The position numbers and the translations under genes were made by a program. Source: an uncultured Coriobacteriaceae bacterium (GTDB lineage: Bacteria; Actinomycetota; Coriobacteriia; Coriobacteriales; Coriobacteriaceae). Taken from it: 64,000 nucleotides of DNA. Each line of letters begins with the position of its first letter. Positions within the stretch are counted from its first letter, which is position 1. The notes under the pieces are model-generated. The model worked only from the letters and a program-made list of their open reading frames with translations, was not told where the DNA came from and did no database searches. The stretch is taken from the NCBI GenBank assembly GCA_944322305.1, contig CALUOP010000002.1:248001-312000 (forward strand), written 5' to 3'. Of the stretch, positions 1 through 7,738 are shown one piece after another.

Positions 1-82
1 GGCCCTGCGTCTCGCCTCGCACAAGCTGCCGGTGAAGACCAAGATCGTGTCCCGCGCCGATCAGGACGGGGAGGTTAAGTAA
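1..82 (+). CDS. rplP: 50S ribosomal protein L16, C-terminal fragment
   Basis: Only the last 26 codons are in the window; the reading frame enters at base 2 and stops with TAA at 80-82. The tail (ending in a Lys-rich stretch and DQDGEVK) and the position directly before rpmC match L16 of the S10 operon, a protein of the large subunit near the peptidyl-transferase and A-site region. The next gene begins 2 bases after the stop, so the two are cotranscribed. The identification rests mainly on synteny because so little of the gene is visible. Confidence 0.9.
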   Translation, partial: ALRLASHKLPVKTKIVSRADQDGEVK

Positions 83-84
83 CT

Positions 85-300
85 ATGAAGCCCGCAGAGA
101 TCCGTGAGCTTTCCTCCGAGGAGCTTGAGGCCAAGCTCAAGGAGTGCCGTGCCGAGCTCTTCAACCTTCGTTTCCAGATGGCTACGAGCCAGCTCGACAA
201 CACCGCCCGCGTCAAGACCGTGAAGAAGGACATCGCCCGTGTCCTTACGGAGATGCGTGCCCGTGAGATCGCGGCGGAGAAGTCCGCTGCGGCGAAGTAG
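85..300 (+). CDS. rpmC: 50S ribosomal protein L29
   Basis: 71-residue protein of normal L29 length. It starts [14 protein letters not shown], the typical L29 N-terminus, with the helical motif L-x-E-L-x-x-L-R-F-Q in the first half and [15 protein letters not shown] in the second. L29 binds 23S rRNA at the polypeptide exit tunnel and helps form the docking site for trigger factor and SRP. It sits between rplP and rpsQ as in most bacterial S10 operons. The C-terminus is slightly longer and Ala/Lys-rich (EKSAAAK). Confidence 0.98.
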   Translation: MKPAEIRELSSEELEAKLKECRAELFNLRFQMATSQLDNTARVKTVKKDIARVLTEMRAREIAAEKSAAAK

Positions 301-316
301 ATCGCGAGGAGTAAGA

Positions 317-577
317 ATGACCGAGACGCGTAACCATCGCAAGGTCCGTACGGGCGTCGTCGTTTCCAACGCCAACGATAAGACGATCGTGGTTATGACC
401 ACCGAGCGCAAGCGCCACCCCAAGTACGGCAAGATGATGACCACCACCAAGAAGTTCCACGCGCATGACGAGGAGAACACCTGTAACGTGGGCGACACCG
501 TCCGCATCATGGAGACCCGTCCTCTGTCCAAGATGAAGCGCTGGCGCCTGGTCGAGATCATCGAGCGCGCCAAGTAA
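317..577 (+). CDS. rpsQ: 30S ribosomal protein S17
   Basis: 86 residues from the ATG at 317, preceded by GAGGAG at 306-311. The frame stays open upstream to 239, but that stretch overlaps rpmC and has no ribosome-binding site. The OB-fold signature is clear: G-V-V-V-S-x-x-x-D-K-T-I-V-V, then KRHPKYGK, and the end R-P-L-S-K-x-K-R-W-R-L. S17 is a primary 16S rRNA-binding protein of the small subunit. It lies 16 bases after rpmC in the same operon. Confidence 0.98.
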   Translation: MTETRNHRKVRTGVVVSNANDKTIVVMTTERKRHPKYGKMMTTTKKFHAHDEENTCNVGDTVRIMETRPLSKMKRWRLVEIIERAK

Positions 578-662
578 GACCTTTTTCTGGTAACGCTCCC
601 GGTGTATGTGCGCTGCGTGTGTGGGCGCACCTCTCACCGGAAACGAGTTCGGAGGAACGTTC

Positions 663-1031
663 ATGATTCAGATGCAAACCATGCTTACCGTCGCCGACAA
701 CTCCGGCGCGCGTAAGGTTCGCTGCTTCAAGGTTCTGGGCGGCTCCAAGCGCCGTTACGCCGGCGTGGGCGACGTGGTTATCGCCGCCGTGCAGGAGGCC
801 ACCCCGGGCGCCAACGTCAAGAAGGGCGACGTTGTGCGCTGCGTCATCGTGCGCACCAAGAAGGAGATCCGCCGCAAGGACGGCTCCTACATCAGGTTCG
901 ATCAGAACGCCTGCGCTCTGATCAACAAGGACGGCTCGCCGGTGGGCACCCGTATCTTCGGGCCCGTCGCGCGCGAGCTGCGTGACCGCAAGTACATGAA
1001 GATCGTCTCGCTTGCTCCCGAGACCCTGTAA
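663..1031 (+). CDS. rplN: 50S ribosomal protein L14
   Basis: 122 residues, exactly the usual L14 length, starting [19 protein letters not shown] at the ATG at 663 after GGAGG (651-655). The frame continues upstream to 606 but the strong ribosome-binding site decides the start. Conserved L14 blocks are visible ([42 protein letters not shown]). L14 is at the subunit interface, forms bridge B8 with 16S rRNA and is the target of the silencing factor RsfS. It is the classical first gene of the spc operon; the 85-base gap after rpsQ may hold a promoter, but none is clear. Confidence 0.98.
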   Translation: MIQMQTMLTVADNSGARKVRCFKVLGGSKRRYAGVGDVVIAAVQEATPGANVKKGDVVRCVIVRTKKEIRRKDGSYIRFDQNACALINKDGSPVGTRIFGPVARELRDRKYMKIVSLAPETL

Positions 1032-1050
1032 CAGAGAGGAGAGTATACGC

Positions 1051-1374
1051 ATGGGCATGTCCATCAAGAAGGGCGACACCGTCAAGATTCTCTCCGGCAA
1101 GGATCGCGGCAAGCAGGGCACCGTTCTGCGCGCGTTCCCGGCTGAGCGCAAGATCATCGTCGAGGGCGTTGCCGTGGTGAAGAAGCACGTGCGCCCCAAC
1201 CAGCAGAACCAGCAGGGCGGCATCGTCTCCCAGGAGGCCAAGATTCACGCTTGCACCGCCCAGCTCGTCTGCCCCAAGTGCGGCCAGGCTACCCGCGTTG
1301 GCCACAAGCAGGGCGAGATCGACGGCAAGAAGACCGCCGTCCGCATCTGCAAGAAGTGCGGCGCCGAGTTCTAA
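1051..1374 (+). CDS. rplX: 50S ribosomal protein L24, zinc-finger type
   Basis: 107 residues from ATG 1051 (GAGAGGAG just upstream). The KOW motif is at residues 5-32 ([19 protein letters not shown]). The C-terminal third has two Cys pairs, CPKCG and CKKCG, about 25 residues apart, typical of the zinc-carrying L24 of Actinobacteria. L24 is an assembly initiator that binds the 5' end of 23S rRNA and lies at the tunnel exit. In most bacteria rplE follows at once; here a terminator-like hairpin follows and rplE lies 6.4 kb further on. Confidence 0.98.
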   Translation: MGMSIKKGDTVKILSGKDRGKQGTVLRAFPAERKIIVEGVAVVKKHVRPNQQNQQGGIVSQEAKIHACTAQLVCPKCGQATRVGHKQGEIDGKKTAVRICKKCGAEF

Positions 1375-1402
1375 ACCAAGCGTCAGCCTTTGCACTTGCC
1401 TG

Positions 1403-1434
1403 AAAAAGGCCCTCGGGAAACCGGGGGCCTTTTT
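1403..1434 (+). terminator. Rho-independent terminator after rplX
   Basis: AAAAAGGCCC-type left arm, GAAA loop and GGGCCTTTTT right arm form a GC-rich hairpin with A-tract and T-tract on its two sides. It would end the rpmC-rplX transcript, consistent with the ribosomal operon being physically split here. Because of the A-tract it could also work for the convergent pseudouridine synthase transcript. Confidence 0.85.
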
Positions 1435-1452
1435 GCGTGCGGAGGTATTGCG

Positions 1453-1542
1453 CTAGTGCTTCTTGTCAATCAACAGCGCGTGCTAGCACTTCTTGTTGTC
1501 GCAGCGGGAAATAGCGGCTCTACGACGACAAGAACTGCTAGC
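1453..1542. repeat. Inverted and direct copies of a CTAGcACTTCTTGT motif
   Basis: The 20-mer at 1482-1501 and that at 1523-1542 are inverted repeats matching at 18 of 20 positions around a 21-base centre. A partial direct copy (CTAGTGCTTCTTGTC) starts at 1454. The right arm is followed by TTTTT at 1549. The element lies between two convergent genes and is separate from the rplX terminator upstream, so it may be a second terminator or a small member of the intergenic repeat class seen elsewhere in this window. Confidence 0.65.
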
Positions 1543-1616
1543 AAGGCGTTTTTGTCGGAAGAACGTGCAAGCAGAAGTGAAGGCGACGGCGCAGGTGCGC
1601 GGAGGGCCGGGCGGTG

Positions 1617-2405
1617 TTACGCGATAGTCCAGGCGGGCGTAGGGGCGGTTATCGCGACGTGCTCACCGGTGACAGGGTGAGTAAAGGTCAGGCGGTGGGC
1701 CTGTAGCATGAGCGGCTCGTTCCGGCGGACGGTGGGGTTGTAGAGCACGTCGCCCACCAGCGGGAAGCCGGCGTGGCTTAGGTGCACGCGGATCTGGTGC
1801 TTGCGCCCGGTTTCGATCACCACGGAAAGCAGCGTGCACGTACGTCCGTCCACCTGCTTCTCGGCCAAGGGGCGCACACGGGTTGCGGCTGGCTTGCCCG
1901 AGGGGCTCACGCGCATCTTGCGCGCATCGTGGCGGTCGCGTCCCAGGGGCTGGGTGAAGGTGCGCTCTGTCCAGGGCACGCGCCCCTCAACCACGGCCAG
2001 GTACTCTTTGCGCAGGCGGTGCTGGGCGATCAGCGCGTCAAAGCCGGCCTGCGTTTCTTTGCAGGTAGAGAACAGCACGATGCCGCAGGTGTCGCGGTCG
2101 AGCCGCTGCAGGGCCTGGAGCTCACGCACACAGGGGGCGCTCGCGCCGTGACGCTGGGCGAGAAGCGCCCGCACCTGGCTGGTGAGTGTGGCGGCGCCCG
2201 TGCCGTCGCCGTGGACGATGATGCCGGCGGGTTTGTTCACGGCAAGGATCCAGGCGTCTTCGTAGAGGACGGTGCTGGGGGAGAGGGGCGCGCACGCGGG
2301 GCCGGCTGCAGCGTCGCCGAGCGTCCCGGCGTCCGTCGTGTCGCACGTGCCGCTTGCGGCGCGCTGGCGCTTCTCGCGCGCGATGTCCCAGGCCTTCTTG
2401 CCCAT
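1617..2405 (-). CDS. RluA-family RNA pseudouridine synthase
   Basis: 262 residues. It isomerises uridine to pseudouridine in rRNA or tRNA. The catalytic motif is L-Q-R-L-D-R-D-T-C-G-I-V-L-F, where the family usually has H-R-L-D-x-x-T-S-G; the catalytic Asp is kept. Downstream are K-E-Y-L-A-V-V-E-G and the uracil-binding E-T-G-R-K-H-Q-I-R-V-H-L block, then F-P-L-V-G-D. There is no N-terminal S4 domain; instead there is a Lys/Arg-rich start and a variable linker of about 35 residues. The target base cannot be predicted. It is transcribed against the ribosomal operon and is one of three unrelated genes interrupting it. Confidence 0.9.
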   Translation of the reverse strand: MGKKAWDIAREKRQRAASGTCDTTDAGTLGDAAAGPACAPLSPSTVLYEDAWILAVNKPAGIIVHGDGTGAATLTSQVRALLAQRHGASAPCVRELQALQRLDRDTCGIVLFSTCKETQAGFDALIAQHRLRKEYLAVVEGRVPWTERTFTQPLGRDRHDARKMRVSPSGKPAATRVRPLAEKQVDGRTCTLLSVVIETGRKHQIRVHLSHAGFPLVGDVLYNPTVRRNEPLMLQAHRLTFTHPVTGEHVAITAPTPAWTIA

Positions 2406-2435
2406 AGCGCCCCCTCCGTGCTCTTCTCGTGTTGG

Positions 2436-5222
2436 CTACGCCACGCCGGTGAACAGGCAACCGGGGCTTGCGCCGGTGGCGCGCGGGTCCGGGCGGCGGC
2501 CAGCCTGCGCGGCGGCCAGGGCGCGCACCGCGCGGGTAACGGCGCCGGAAAGCTCCTGGGGGCTAAGCAGCGTGCCGTCTACCATGAAGCGCGTGACGCC
2601 GGCGGCGAGGAGCGTGCCGACCTGCGGCGTGTAGTCAAGCGGGAACGCGTCGTAGAGGTGCGAGCGCCCATGCACGTCGGTGCGCACCGGCAAGAGCTTG
2701 CCGTCGATGTTTTTGAGGAAGAGGCGCTGACGGCGCAGCGGGCACTTCGCGCAGTTGTGGATGCAGCGCCCCGCGGCCATGAGGATGCAATGCTCGCTGG
2801 TCATGACGCGCGGCTTGCCCCATACGTACACGCCGACGGGCGCCGGCGCATGGGGCGCGATGCGCTCGATTTCCTCCAAGGCGAGCTCGGGGGAAAGCCA
2901 GAACGCCGCCGCACCGTTGCGGGCGAGCATGTCCATGCAGGCAACGTTGTGCACCGGCAGGCAGGGGCGCACTTCGGCCCGCGCGCCGCGCTCGGCGGCC
3001 AGCGCCAGCTCGGAGACGTTGCCCACAGCCACGGCTTCGTTTGCGCACACCCACGGGTCCAGCCGCTCATGGTCGGCCAGGCGGCTCACCTCGTCCAGAT
3101 AGGGGATCAGGCCGCGCTCGGCAGCCGCGTCAGGCGTGATGCCGCAGGCGAGAAGGTCGTCCACGGCCAGGTAGACGCGCGCGGCGCCGGCCGTGCGCGC
3201 GGCCTTTGCGCCCTCAAGCGAGGTGACCAGGGCGGCGACGAAGGGCGCTTCGCGCGGGGCGACGCTGGCGGGATGGCCCGCGTGCGCATGGCCGTGCTTC
3301 TCGTCCGCCTCGGCAGCGACGCTGCGCGCCTGTACGGCTGCAGCGGCCTGCGGGGCAGAGGCGGCGGGCGCCGCTGCCCGTGCGCCGCGCGCCTGCGCCG
3401 TCAGGGCCGTCTGCGCAAAGGGCGGCAGCGCGGCGAGCTTCTCGGCCCGCGCATCGTACGGGGCCAGGATCTTCTCTTCCAGCGCGGCGCATGCGGCGGC
3501 GCGGACCTTGTGCACGGCCGAGAAGCCCATGCCGCAGTTCTCGTCCAGCGCTATCTCGAAGCTTGCCGCCTCAAAGGGGGAGGAGCCCATGCGCCCCACG
3601 TGCTCGAGCAGGTCCTCGCGGCTTACCGGACGCGTGCGCGCGGCCTCAACGGTGAACCCCTCGACGCGCGCGGAGAGCGCGGGCTCGTCAGCGCAGGTGA
3701 GCTCCACAGCAAACGGCTTGCCCAGGCGCGCCTGCACCTGCACGTGAACCGCCCGCTTGCGGGGATACGCGCGTTTGAGCGCGGCCGCCGCGGTGTCGAG
3801 CGCCTCTTGGCTGCGGATGAGGCGCACGCGCGCGCCTGCGGGCATGGGGCGCGGGACCTCCACGCCGATGACGGCGCCGGCCGGGGCGTCCTCGCGCGCG
3901 AGCGCCGTGAGGAACTGGTCGGGATCGGCGTCGTCGCGCAGCTCCAGCAGGTCGCCGGCGCCCACGGGCTCGGTGAGCTGCAGCTTGGCGGTGCCGATGG
4001 GGCCGCGCCCGTCGCGGCGCACCGCCACCACGCGCTTGCCGTCGCGGCGCGTGCGCAGCGCCGGCTCGAACCCGCATACCGCGCCCACGATTTGGCCGCG
4101 GTTGTTGGAGCGCTCGTAGCTCATCATCTCGTCGCCCGAGGTACCCTCGAAGTAGGCGCTCGTGAAGTCGCGGTTAAAGCAGCGTTTGAGCTGCCGGCGG
4201 ATGGCGGCGCACTCGGCGTCGGTGTCAGAAGCGGCGGTGGCGGAGGTGCCCGCCGCGCTCTTCTCGCCCCGGCGCGCAAGCTCGGCGTCCAGCGCGCGGC
4301 GGTAGGCGTCGGTCACGCTGTACACGTAGTCGGGCGCCTTCATGCGGCCCTCGAGCTTGAGCGAGGCCGCGCCAGCATCCACGAGCTCGCCCAAGAGGTC
4401 GACGGTGCAGTTGTCGCGCGGGCACAGCGCGCGCTCGCGCTCCGGCGCGCTGAGGTTCTCGCCCGCCTCGTTCACCAGCTCGTAGGGCAGGCGGCACGGC
4501 TGGGCGCACATGCCGCGGTTGGCCGACCGCCCCTGGCAGGCAAAGCTGGAGAGCGTGCAGAGCCCCGAGTAGCAAAAGCAGATGGAGCCGTGCGAGAAGA
4601 CCTCGAGGTCGATTCCCACGGCGCTGATCGCGCGGATTTCATCCAGGGAGAGCTCGCGCGAAAGCGTGACGCGCTCGGCGCCCTGGGCAGCGCACCAGGC
4701 GGCGCCGCGCGCGTCGTGGACGTTGGCTTGGGTGGAGACGTGCACCTCGATGTCGGGAAGCAGGCGTTTGACCTCGGAGAACAGTCCCCAGTCTTGGATG
4801 ATGAACGCGTCGGCGCCCAGGCGCGCGCAGCGGCGCACCAGCTCGAGGGCGTCGGGCATCTCGGTGTCTTTGATGGCGATGTTCACCGTCACGTACACGC
4901 GCGCGCCGGCCAGGTGCGCGGTGCGGCACGCGGCGGCGAAGCTTTCGTCGGTGAAGTTCTCGGCCTTGCGGCGCGCGTTGAAGGCGCCCATGCCGCAGTA
5001 CACGGCGTCAGCGCCGGCGGCGATGGCGGCGGCAAAGGGTCCGGGCCCGCCCGCGGGGGCGAGAAGCTCAACCGTGCGGGCGGTGGTGCGGTGCGCATGC
5101 GCCGCCGGCGCAGCCGCGGTGCGGGCGTCTGCGGCGGGGGACGCGGTTGCTGCAGCTGAAGAAGCGTTAACCGGCGTGCCTGTTCCTGCGCGCGGCGTTT
5201 GATGCTCGGTGGATGCGATCAT
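2436..5222 (-). CDS. Peptidase U32 family protein (RlhA/TrhP-like), long form
   Basis: 928 residues, starting at ATG 5222 with GAGG upstream. After a 50-residue Ala/Thr-rich leader, the U32 domain begins V-E-L-L-A-P-A-G-G. The U32 signature at about residues 207-226 is E-V-F-S-H-G-S-I-C-x-C-Y-S-G-x-C-x-x-S-S, followed by G-R-S-A-N-R-G-x-C-x-Q-P-C-R. These conserved cysteines are thought to bind an iron-sulfur cluster in the RNA-hydroxylating relatives RlhA (23S rRNA C2501) and TrhP (tRNA U34). A second Cys group (CxxxCAKC) is near the C-terminus. Despite the family name, an RNA-modification role is the better guess; the exact substrate is unknown. A shorter paralogue is at 26920-29400. Confidence 0.88.
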   Translation of the reverse strand: MIASTEHQTPRAGTGTPVNASSAAATASPAADARTAAAPAAHAHRTTARTVELLAPAGGPGPFAAAIAAGADAVYCGMGAFNARRKAENFTDESFAAACRTAHLAGARVYVTVNIAIKDTEMPDALELVRRCARLGADAFIIQDWGLFSEVKRLLPDIEVHVSTQANVHDARGAAWCAAQGAERVTLSRELSLDEIRAISAVGIDLEVFSHGSICFCYSGLCTLSSFACQGRSANRGMCAQPCRLPYELVNEAGENLSAPERERALCPRDNCTVDLLGELVDAGAASLKLEGRMKAPDYVYSVTDAYRRALDAELARRGEKSAAGTSATAASDTDAECAAIRRQLKRCFNRDFTSAYFEGTSGDEMMSYERSNNRGQIVGAVCGFEPALRTRRDGKRVVAVRRDGRGPIGTAKLQLTEPVGAGDLLELRDDADPDQFLTALAREDAPAGAVIGVEVPRPMPAGARVRLIRSQEALDTAAAALKRAYPRKRAVHVQVQARLGKPFAVELTCADEPALSARVEGFTVEAARTRPVSREDLLEHVGRMGSSPFEAASFEIALDENCGMGFSAVHKVRAAACAALEEKILAPYDARAEKLAALPPFAQTALTAQARGARAAAPAASAPQAAAAVQARSVAAEADEKHGHAHAGHPASVAPREAPFVAALVTSLEGAKAARTAGAARVYLAVDDLLACGITPDAAAERGLIPYLDEVSRLADHERLDPWVCANEAVAVGNVSELALAAERGARAEVRPCLPVHNVACMDMLARNGAAAFWLSPELALEEIERIAPHAPAPVGVYVWGKPRVMTSEHCILMAAGRCIHNCAKCPLRRQRLFLKNIDGKLLPVRTDVHGRSHLYDAFPLDYTPQVGTLLAAGVTRFMVDGTLLSPQELSGAVTRAVRALAAAQAGRRPDPRATGASPGCLFTGVA

Positions 5223-5289
5223 GGAAAACCTCGCGGAATCGTGGGTTGGTCGGCTGTATTTTAGCTGGTCAGCACCCCTGCCATGCTCT

Positions 5290-5790
5290 TCTCACACAAG
5301 TTACGTTTACGCATTGCTTGTCGCGGCGGTGAAACGACGGTTACGCATATCTTTCGGTTACGCATCCCTTTGCGGCTGCGTTTTGCATAACGGGCTTTTC
5401 TCGCACGCCTTCTACCAGCGGAAATGCGAGAAGCGACGGTTATGCCGCATAAACCTGCGAGAAAAGCCATGCGTAACCGCAGCATTGCCCTGCCCCGCGG
5501 CGGCGAGCCATGCGTAACCGTCGTTTCTTTCGCCTCCGCAGGTAGAAGGCTCGCGAGAAAAGCCCGTTATGCAAAAAGCCGCCGCGGAGAGACGCGCAAC
5601 CGGAAGCTATGCGTAACCGGCGCCACGCAGCGGCAGGGAGGGATGCGTAACCGCCTTGTCCGCGCGGGAACAGCGCCCTGCTCCTGCGAGAACGGCTTCC
5701 TACCCATGCGAGAATGGCGTCCCTTCCGTGCGAGAACAGCGGAGAACGGCTTCCCGTCCGTGCAAGATAGGCGCCCCGCCCCTGCCCGTG
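5290..5790. repeat. Intergenic repeat island A (GGTTACGCAT / TGCGAGAA words)
   Basis: The 744-base gap between the divergent U32 and aminotransferase genes is full of short repeated words. GTTACGCAT or close variants occur near 5307, 5340 and 5358; the reverse complement ATGCGTAAC occurs near 5469, 5510, 5609 and 5643. TGCGAGAA-type words are interspersed (near 5425, 5456, 5552, 5686, 5707, 5730). Forward copies lie on the left and inverted copies on the right, around a large hairpin at 5381-5576. No convincing gene is present. The promoters of the two flanking genes must lie in or next to this DNA. Confidence 0.75.
5381..5576. repeat. Long inverted repeat at centre of island A
   Basis: The 41 bases at 5381-5421 and those at 5536-5576 are inverted repeats (38 of 41 matching). 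Inside, a second pair continues the symmetry: GAAGCGACGGTTATGC near 5429 against GCGTAACCGTCGTTTC near 5512. The whole can fold into a hairpin of about 195 bases. The GACGGTTACGCAT word also occurs as a direct copy at about 5336-5348. Confidence 0.8.
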
Positions 5791-5966
5791 CGAGGCGCAC
5801 TCCGTCGCCCTGGCTACGCCTCAGCCCCGTCCCGCCCCGCCTTGCCTGCGCGCACTCCTTTCCGCCGCGAGGGGGAAAGAATCGCGCCGGACGACCTCGC
5901 GTAACGCCGCGTCCCGGCGCTATCATCAACAAGGACCAATCGCAGCACGTGCAGGAAGGGGAGCAT

Positions 5967-7175
5967 ATGACCTACGACTTTACCTCGATCATCGAGCGCG
6001 CGGGGCAGGACGCCATGGCGGTGGACGCCGTCGGCCTGCGTCCGGGCGCGCCCGAGCAGCCTGCGGAGGGCTTCGACTTCATCCCCATGTGGGTGGCCGA
6101 CATGAACTTCCCGGTGGTGCTCACCGTGCAGCAGGCCGTGGCCGCGCGCCTGGCTCAGCCGCACTTCGGCTACTTCAGCCTGCACGACGAGTACTTTGCC
6201 AAGATCATCCGCTGGCACGAGACCCGCAACCGCGTCACCGGCATCGCGCCCGAGCACATCGGCTACGAAAACGGCGTGCTCGGCGGCGTCATTTCCACGG
6301 TGAGCGCCTTCGCGGCCCCCGGTGACGCGGTGCTGGTGCACAGCCCCACCTACATCGGCTTCACCAACAGCCTCACCAACGCCGGCTTCAAGATCGTGCA
6401 CTCGCCGCTCAAGCTGGACGAGAACGGCGTCTGGCGCATGGACTTCGCCGACATGGAGGAGAAGCTCGCCCAGAACCACATCCACGTGGCGGTGTTCTGC
6501 TCGCCCCACAACCCCTGCGGCCGCGTGTGGGAGCGCGCGGAGGTCGAGCGCGCCATGGAGCTTTACCGCAAATACGACTGCGTGGTGGTCTCCGACGAGA
6601 TCTGGTCGGACATCATCCGTCCGGGCCTGCAGCATGTTCCGACGCAGTCCGTCTCCGAGGACGCGCGCATGCGCACCGTGGCCCTCTACGCGCCGAGCAA
6701 GACCTTCAACCTGGCCGGCCTGGTAGGCAGCTACCACATCATCTACAACGCCTACCTGCGCGATCGCGTGCGCGCCCAGGCGAGCAAGTGCCACTACAAC
6801 GAGCCCAACGTCCTCTCGATGCACGCCCTCATGGGCGCCTACGAGCCCGAGGGCTACGCCTGGGTCGATGAGCTCAACCAGGTCATAGCCGGCAACGTGG
6901 ACTACGCGTGCGCCTACATCGCCGAGCACTTCGACGGCGTGAGCGTCTCCAAGCCCCAGGGCACCTACATGCTCTTCCTCGACTGCACCGCGTGGTGCGA
7001 GAAGCACGGCTGCGGCGTGGAGGATCTGCTGCGCGCAGGTTGGCGCGTGGGCGTGGGCTGGCAGGACGGACGGCCCTTCCACGGCCCCTGCCACATCCGC
7101 ATGAACCTGGCGCTGCCGCTTTCCCGCGTGCAGGAGGCGTTTGCGCGTCTCGACAAGCACGTCTTCAACGCGTAA
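5967..7175 (+). CDS. PLP-dependent aminotransferase, MalY/PatB (cystathionine beta-lyase) type
   Basis: 402 residues from ATG 5967, with GGAAGGGGAG upstream; the frame is open much further back through the repeat island, which is not coding. Fold-type I aminotransferase: W-V-A-D-M-N-F near the start, E-N-G-V-L-G-G (phosphate loop), F-C-S-P-H-N-P-C-G-R, S-D-E-I-W-S-D, and the PLP lysine in S-K-T-F-N-L-A-G. These motifs are typical of MalY/PatB C-S lyases, which cleave cystathionine or cysteine to release sulfide or homocysteine, pyruvate and ammonia. It forms part of the block separating rplX from rplE and ends just before two large palindromes. Confidence 0.9.
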   Translation: MTYDFTSIIERAGQDAMAVDAVGLRPGAPEQPAEGFDFIPMWVADMNFPVVLTVQQAVAARLAQPHFGYFSLHDEYFAKIIRWHETRNRVTGIAPEHIGYENGVLGGVISTVSAFAAPGDAVLVHSPTYIGFTNSLTNAGFKIVHSPLKLDENGVWRMDFADMEEKLAQNHIHVAVFCSPHNPCGRVWERAEVERAMELYRKYDCVVVSDEIWSDIIRPGLQHVPTQSVSEDARMRTVALYAPSKTFNLAGLVGSYHIIYNAYLRDRVRAQASKCHYNEPNVLSMHALMGAYEPEGYAWVDELNQVIAGNVDYACAYIAEHFDGVSVSKPQGTYMLFLDCTAWCEKHGCGVEDLLRAGWRVGVGWQDGRPFHGPCHIRMNLALPLSRVQEAFARLDKHVFNA

Positions 7176-7188
7176 CGCCCGTCCGCCT

Positions 7189-7258
7189 GCCCGGTTCCTT
7201 GCAAGGAACCTCGATTTTGCCCGATATCAAAATCGAGAACCCTTGCAAGGGGCCGGGC
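7189..7258. repeat. Palindrome P1: stem / 3x3 internal loop / stem / CCCGATAT loop
   Basis: Outer arms 7189-7206 and 7241-7258 pair over 18 positions, apart from a 2-base mismatch. Then comes an AAC x AAC internal loop (7207-7209, 7238-7240), a perfect 10-bp inner stem CTCGATTTTG/CAAAATCGAG, and the loop CCCGATAT (7220-7227). The outer arms themselves contain small palindromes around TTGCAA. There is no T-tract, so this is not a standard terminator. Two further elements with this plan but other stem sequences lie at 17487 and 17675. Confidence 0.85.
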
Positions 7259-7270
7259 TGCGTTATCGGA

Positions 7271-7387
7271 GGCCGGGGGCGGGGCTTATCGTCCTGGCGC
7301 AGTTCTGCAGGCGAAGGAGGCCACTAAATGTGGCCTCCGTCTCGCCGAAGCTGTTTGAGCACAGGATGATAAGCCCCGCCCCCGGCC
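7271..7387. repeat. 117-base near-perfect hairpin, GGCCGGGGGCGGGG arms
   Basis: Arms 7271-7296 and 7362-7387 match at 25 of 26 positions. Inside is a second perfect stem GGAGGCCAC/GTGGCCTCC around the loop TAAAT (about 7316-7339), bordered by GGCGA/TCGCC. GGCCGGGCGGCATG follows as a direct repeat at 7384-7397 and 7420-7433. It lies between the aminotransferase gene and the rplE leader. It could be a strong bidirectional transcription barrier or a mobile palindromic element; no T-tract and no target duplication were recognised. Confidence 0.8.
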
Positions 7388-7549
7388 GGGCGGCATGAGG
7401 AGCTCGAGCAGCCCGCGCCGGCCGGGCGGCATGGGGGAGAGCCTCCTTACGCTGGGCGTGCTCGGGCCGCGTCTCCTGTCCGCCGGGCATGCCATCCCGT
7501 CCTTCTCGCCTGGCAATTATGGATTCGACCTTCACAGACGGGATTTTTG

Positions 7550-7578
7550 TGGAAATAGCCCACGGGCGCGCTTATCAT
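7550..7578 (+). promoter_or_regulatory. Possible promoter for the rplE operon
   Basis: TATCAT at 7573-7578 resembles a -10 box. The matching -35 is poor: TGGAAA with 17-base spacing, or TTGTGG with 20. A promoter is expected here because the block from rplE onward is cut off from the upstream ribosomal operon by genes and hairpins. The call rests on this need as much as on the sequence. Confidence 0.4.
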
Positions 7579-7586
7579 AGTGAACC

Positions 7587-7670
7587 GGATTGTCGGCTCC
7601 TGCCGGTACAACGCACGCCTGCGGTACGCCATCCGCAGCTCGGGCGCGGCAGGAGGCACGAGGACAACCC
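7587..7670 (+). promoter_or_regulatory. Structured 5' leader upstream of rplE
   Basis: Three nested helices can form: 7587-7594 with 7663-7670 (7 of 8 pairs), 7597-7605 CTCCTGCCG with 7647-7655 CGGCAGGAG (9 pairs), and 7619-7624 CTGCGG with 7633-7638 CCGCAG (6 pairs, 8-base loop). It starts about 9 bases after the -10-like box and ends 68 bases before the rplE start. The position suits a ribosomal-protein autoregulatory leader, but which protein would bind is not known. Confidence 0.55.
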
Positions 7671-7738
7671 GACGGTCGGCGCAGCAGCGCAGGACCCGAG
7701 CGGCCAAGCCCCGTGCGTCAAACCCCAAAGGAGTTGAA

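Noticed and set aside
1782-5159. 1125-residue plus-strand reading frame
   Set aside because: It is antisense to the pseudouridine synthase and U32 genes, which have clear family motifs. The long open frame is a by-product of high GC content.
5967-7175. Aminotransferase as a 583-residue protein starting at 5424
   Set aside because: The extra 181 codons run through repeat island A. The ATG at 5967 has a good ribosome-binding site and matches the family N-terminus.
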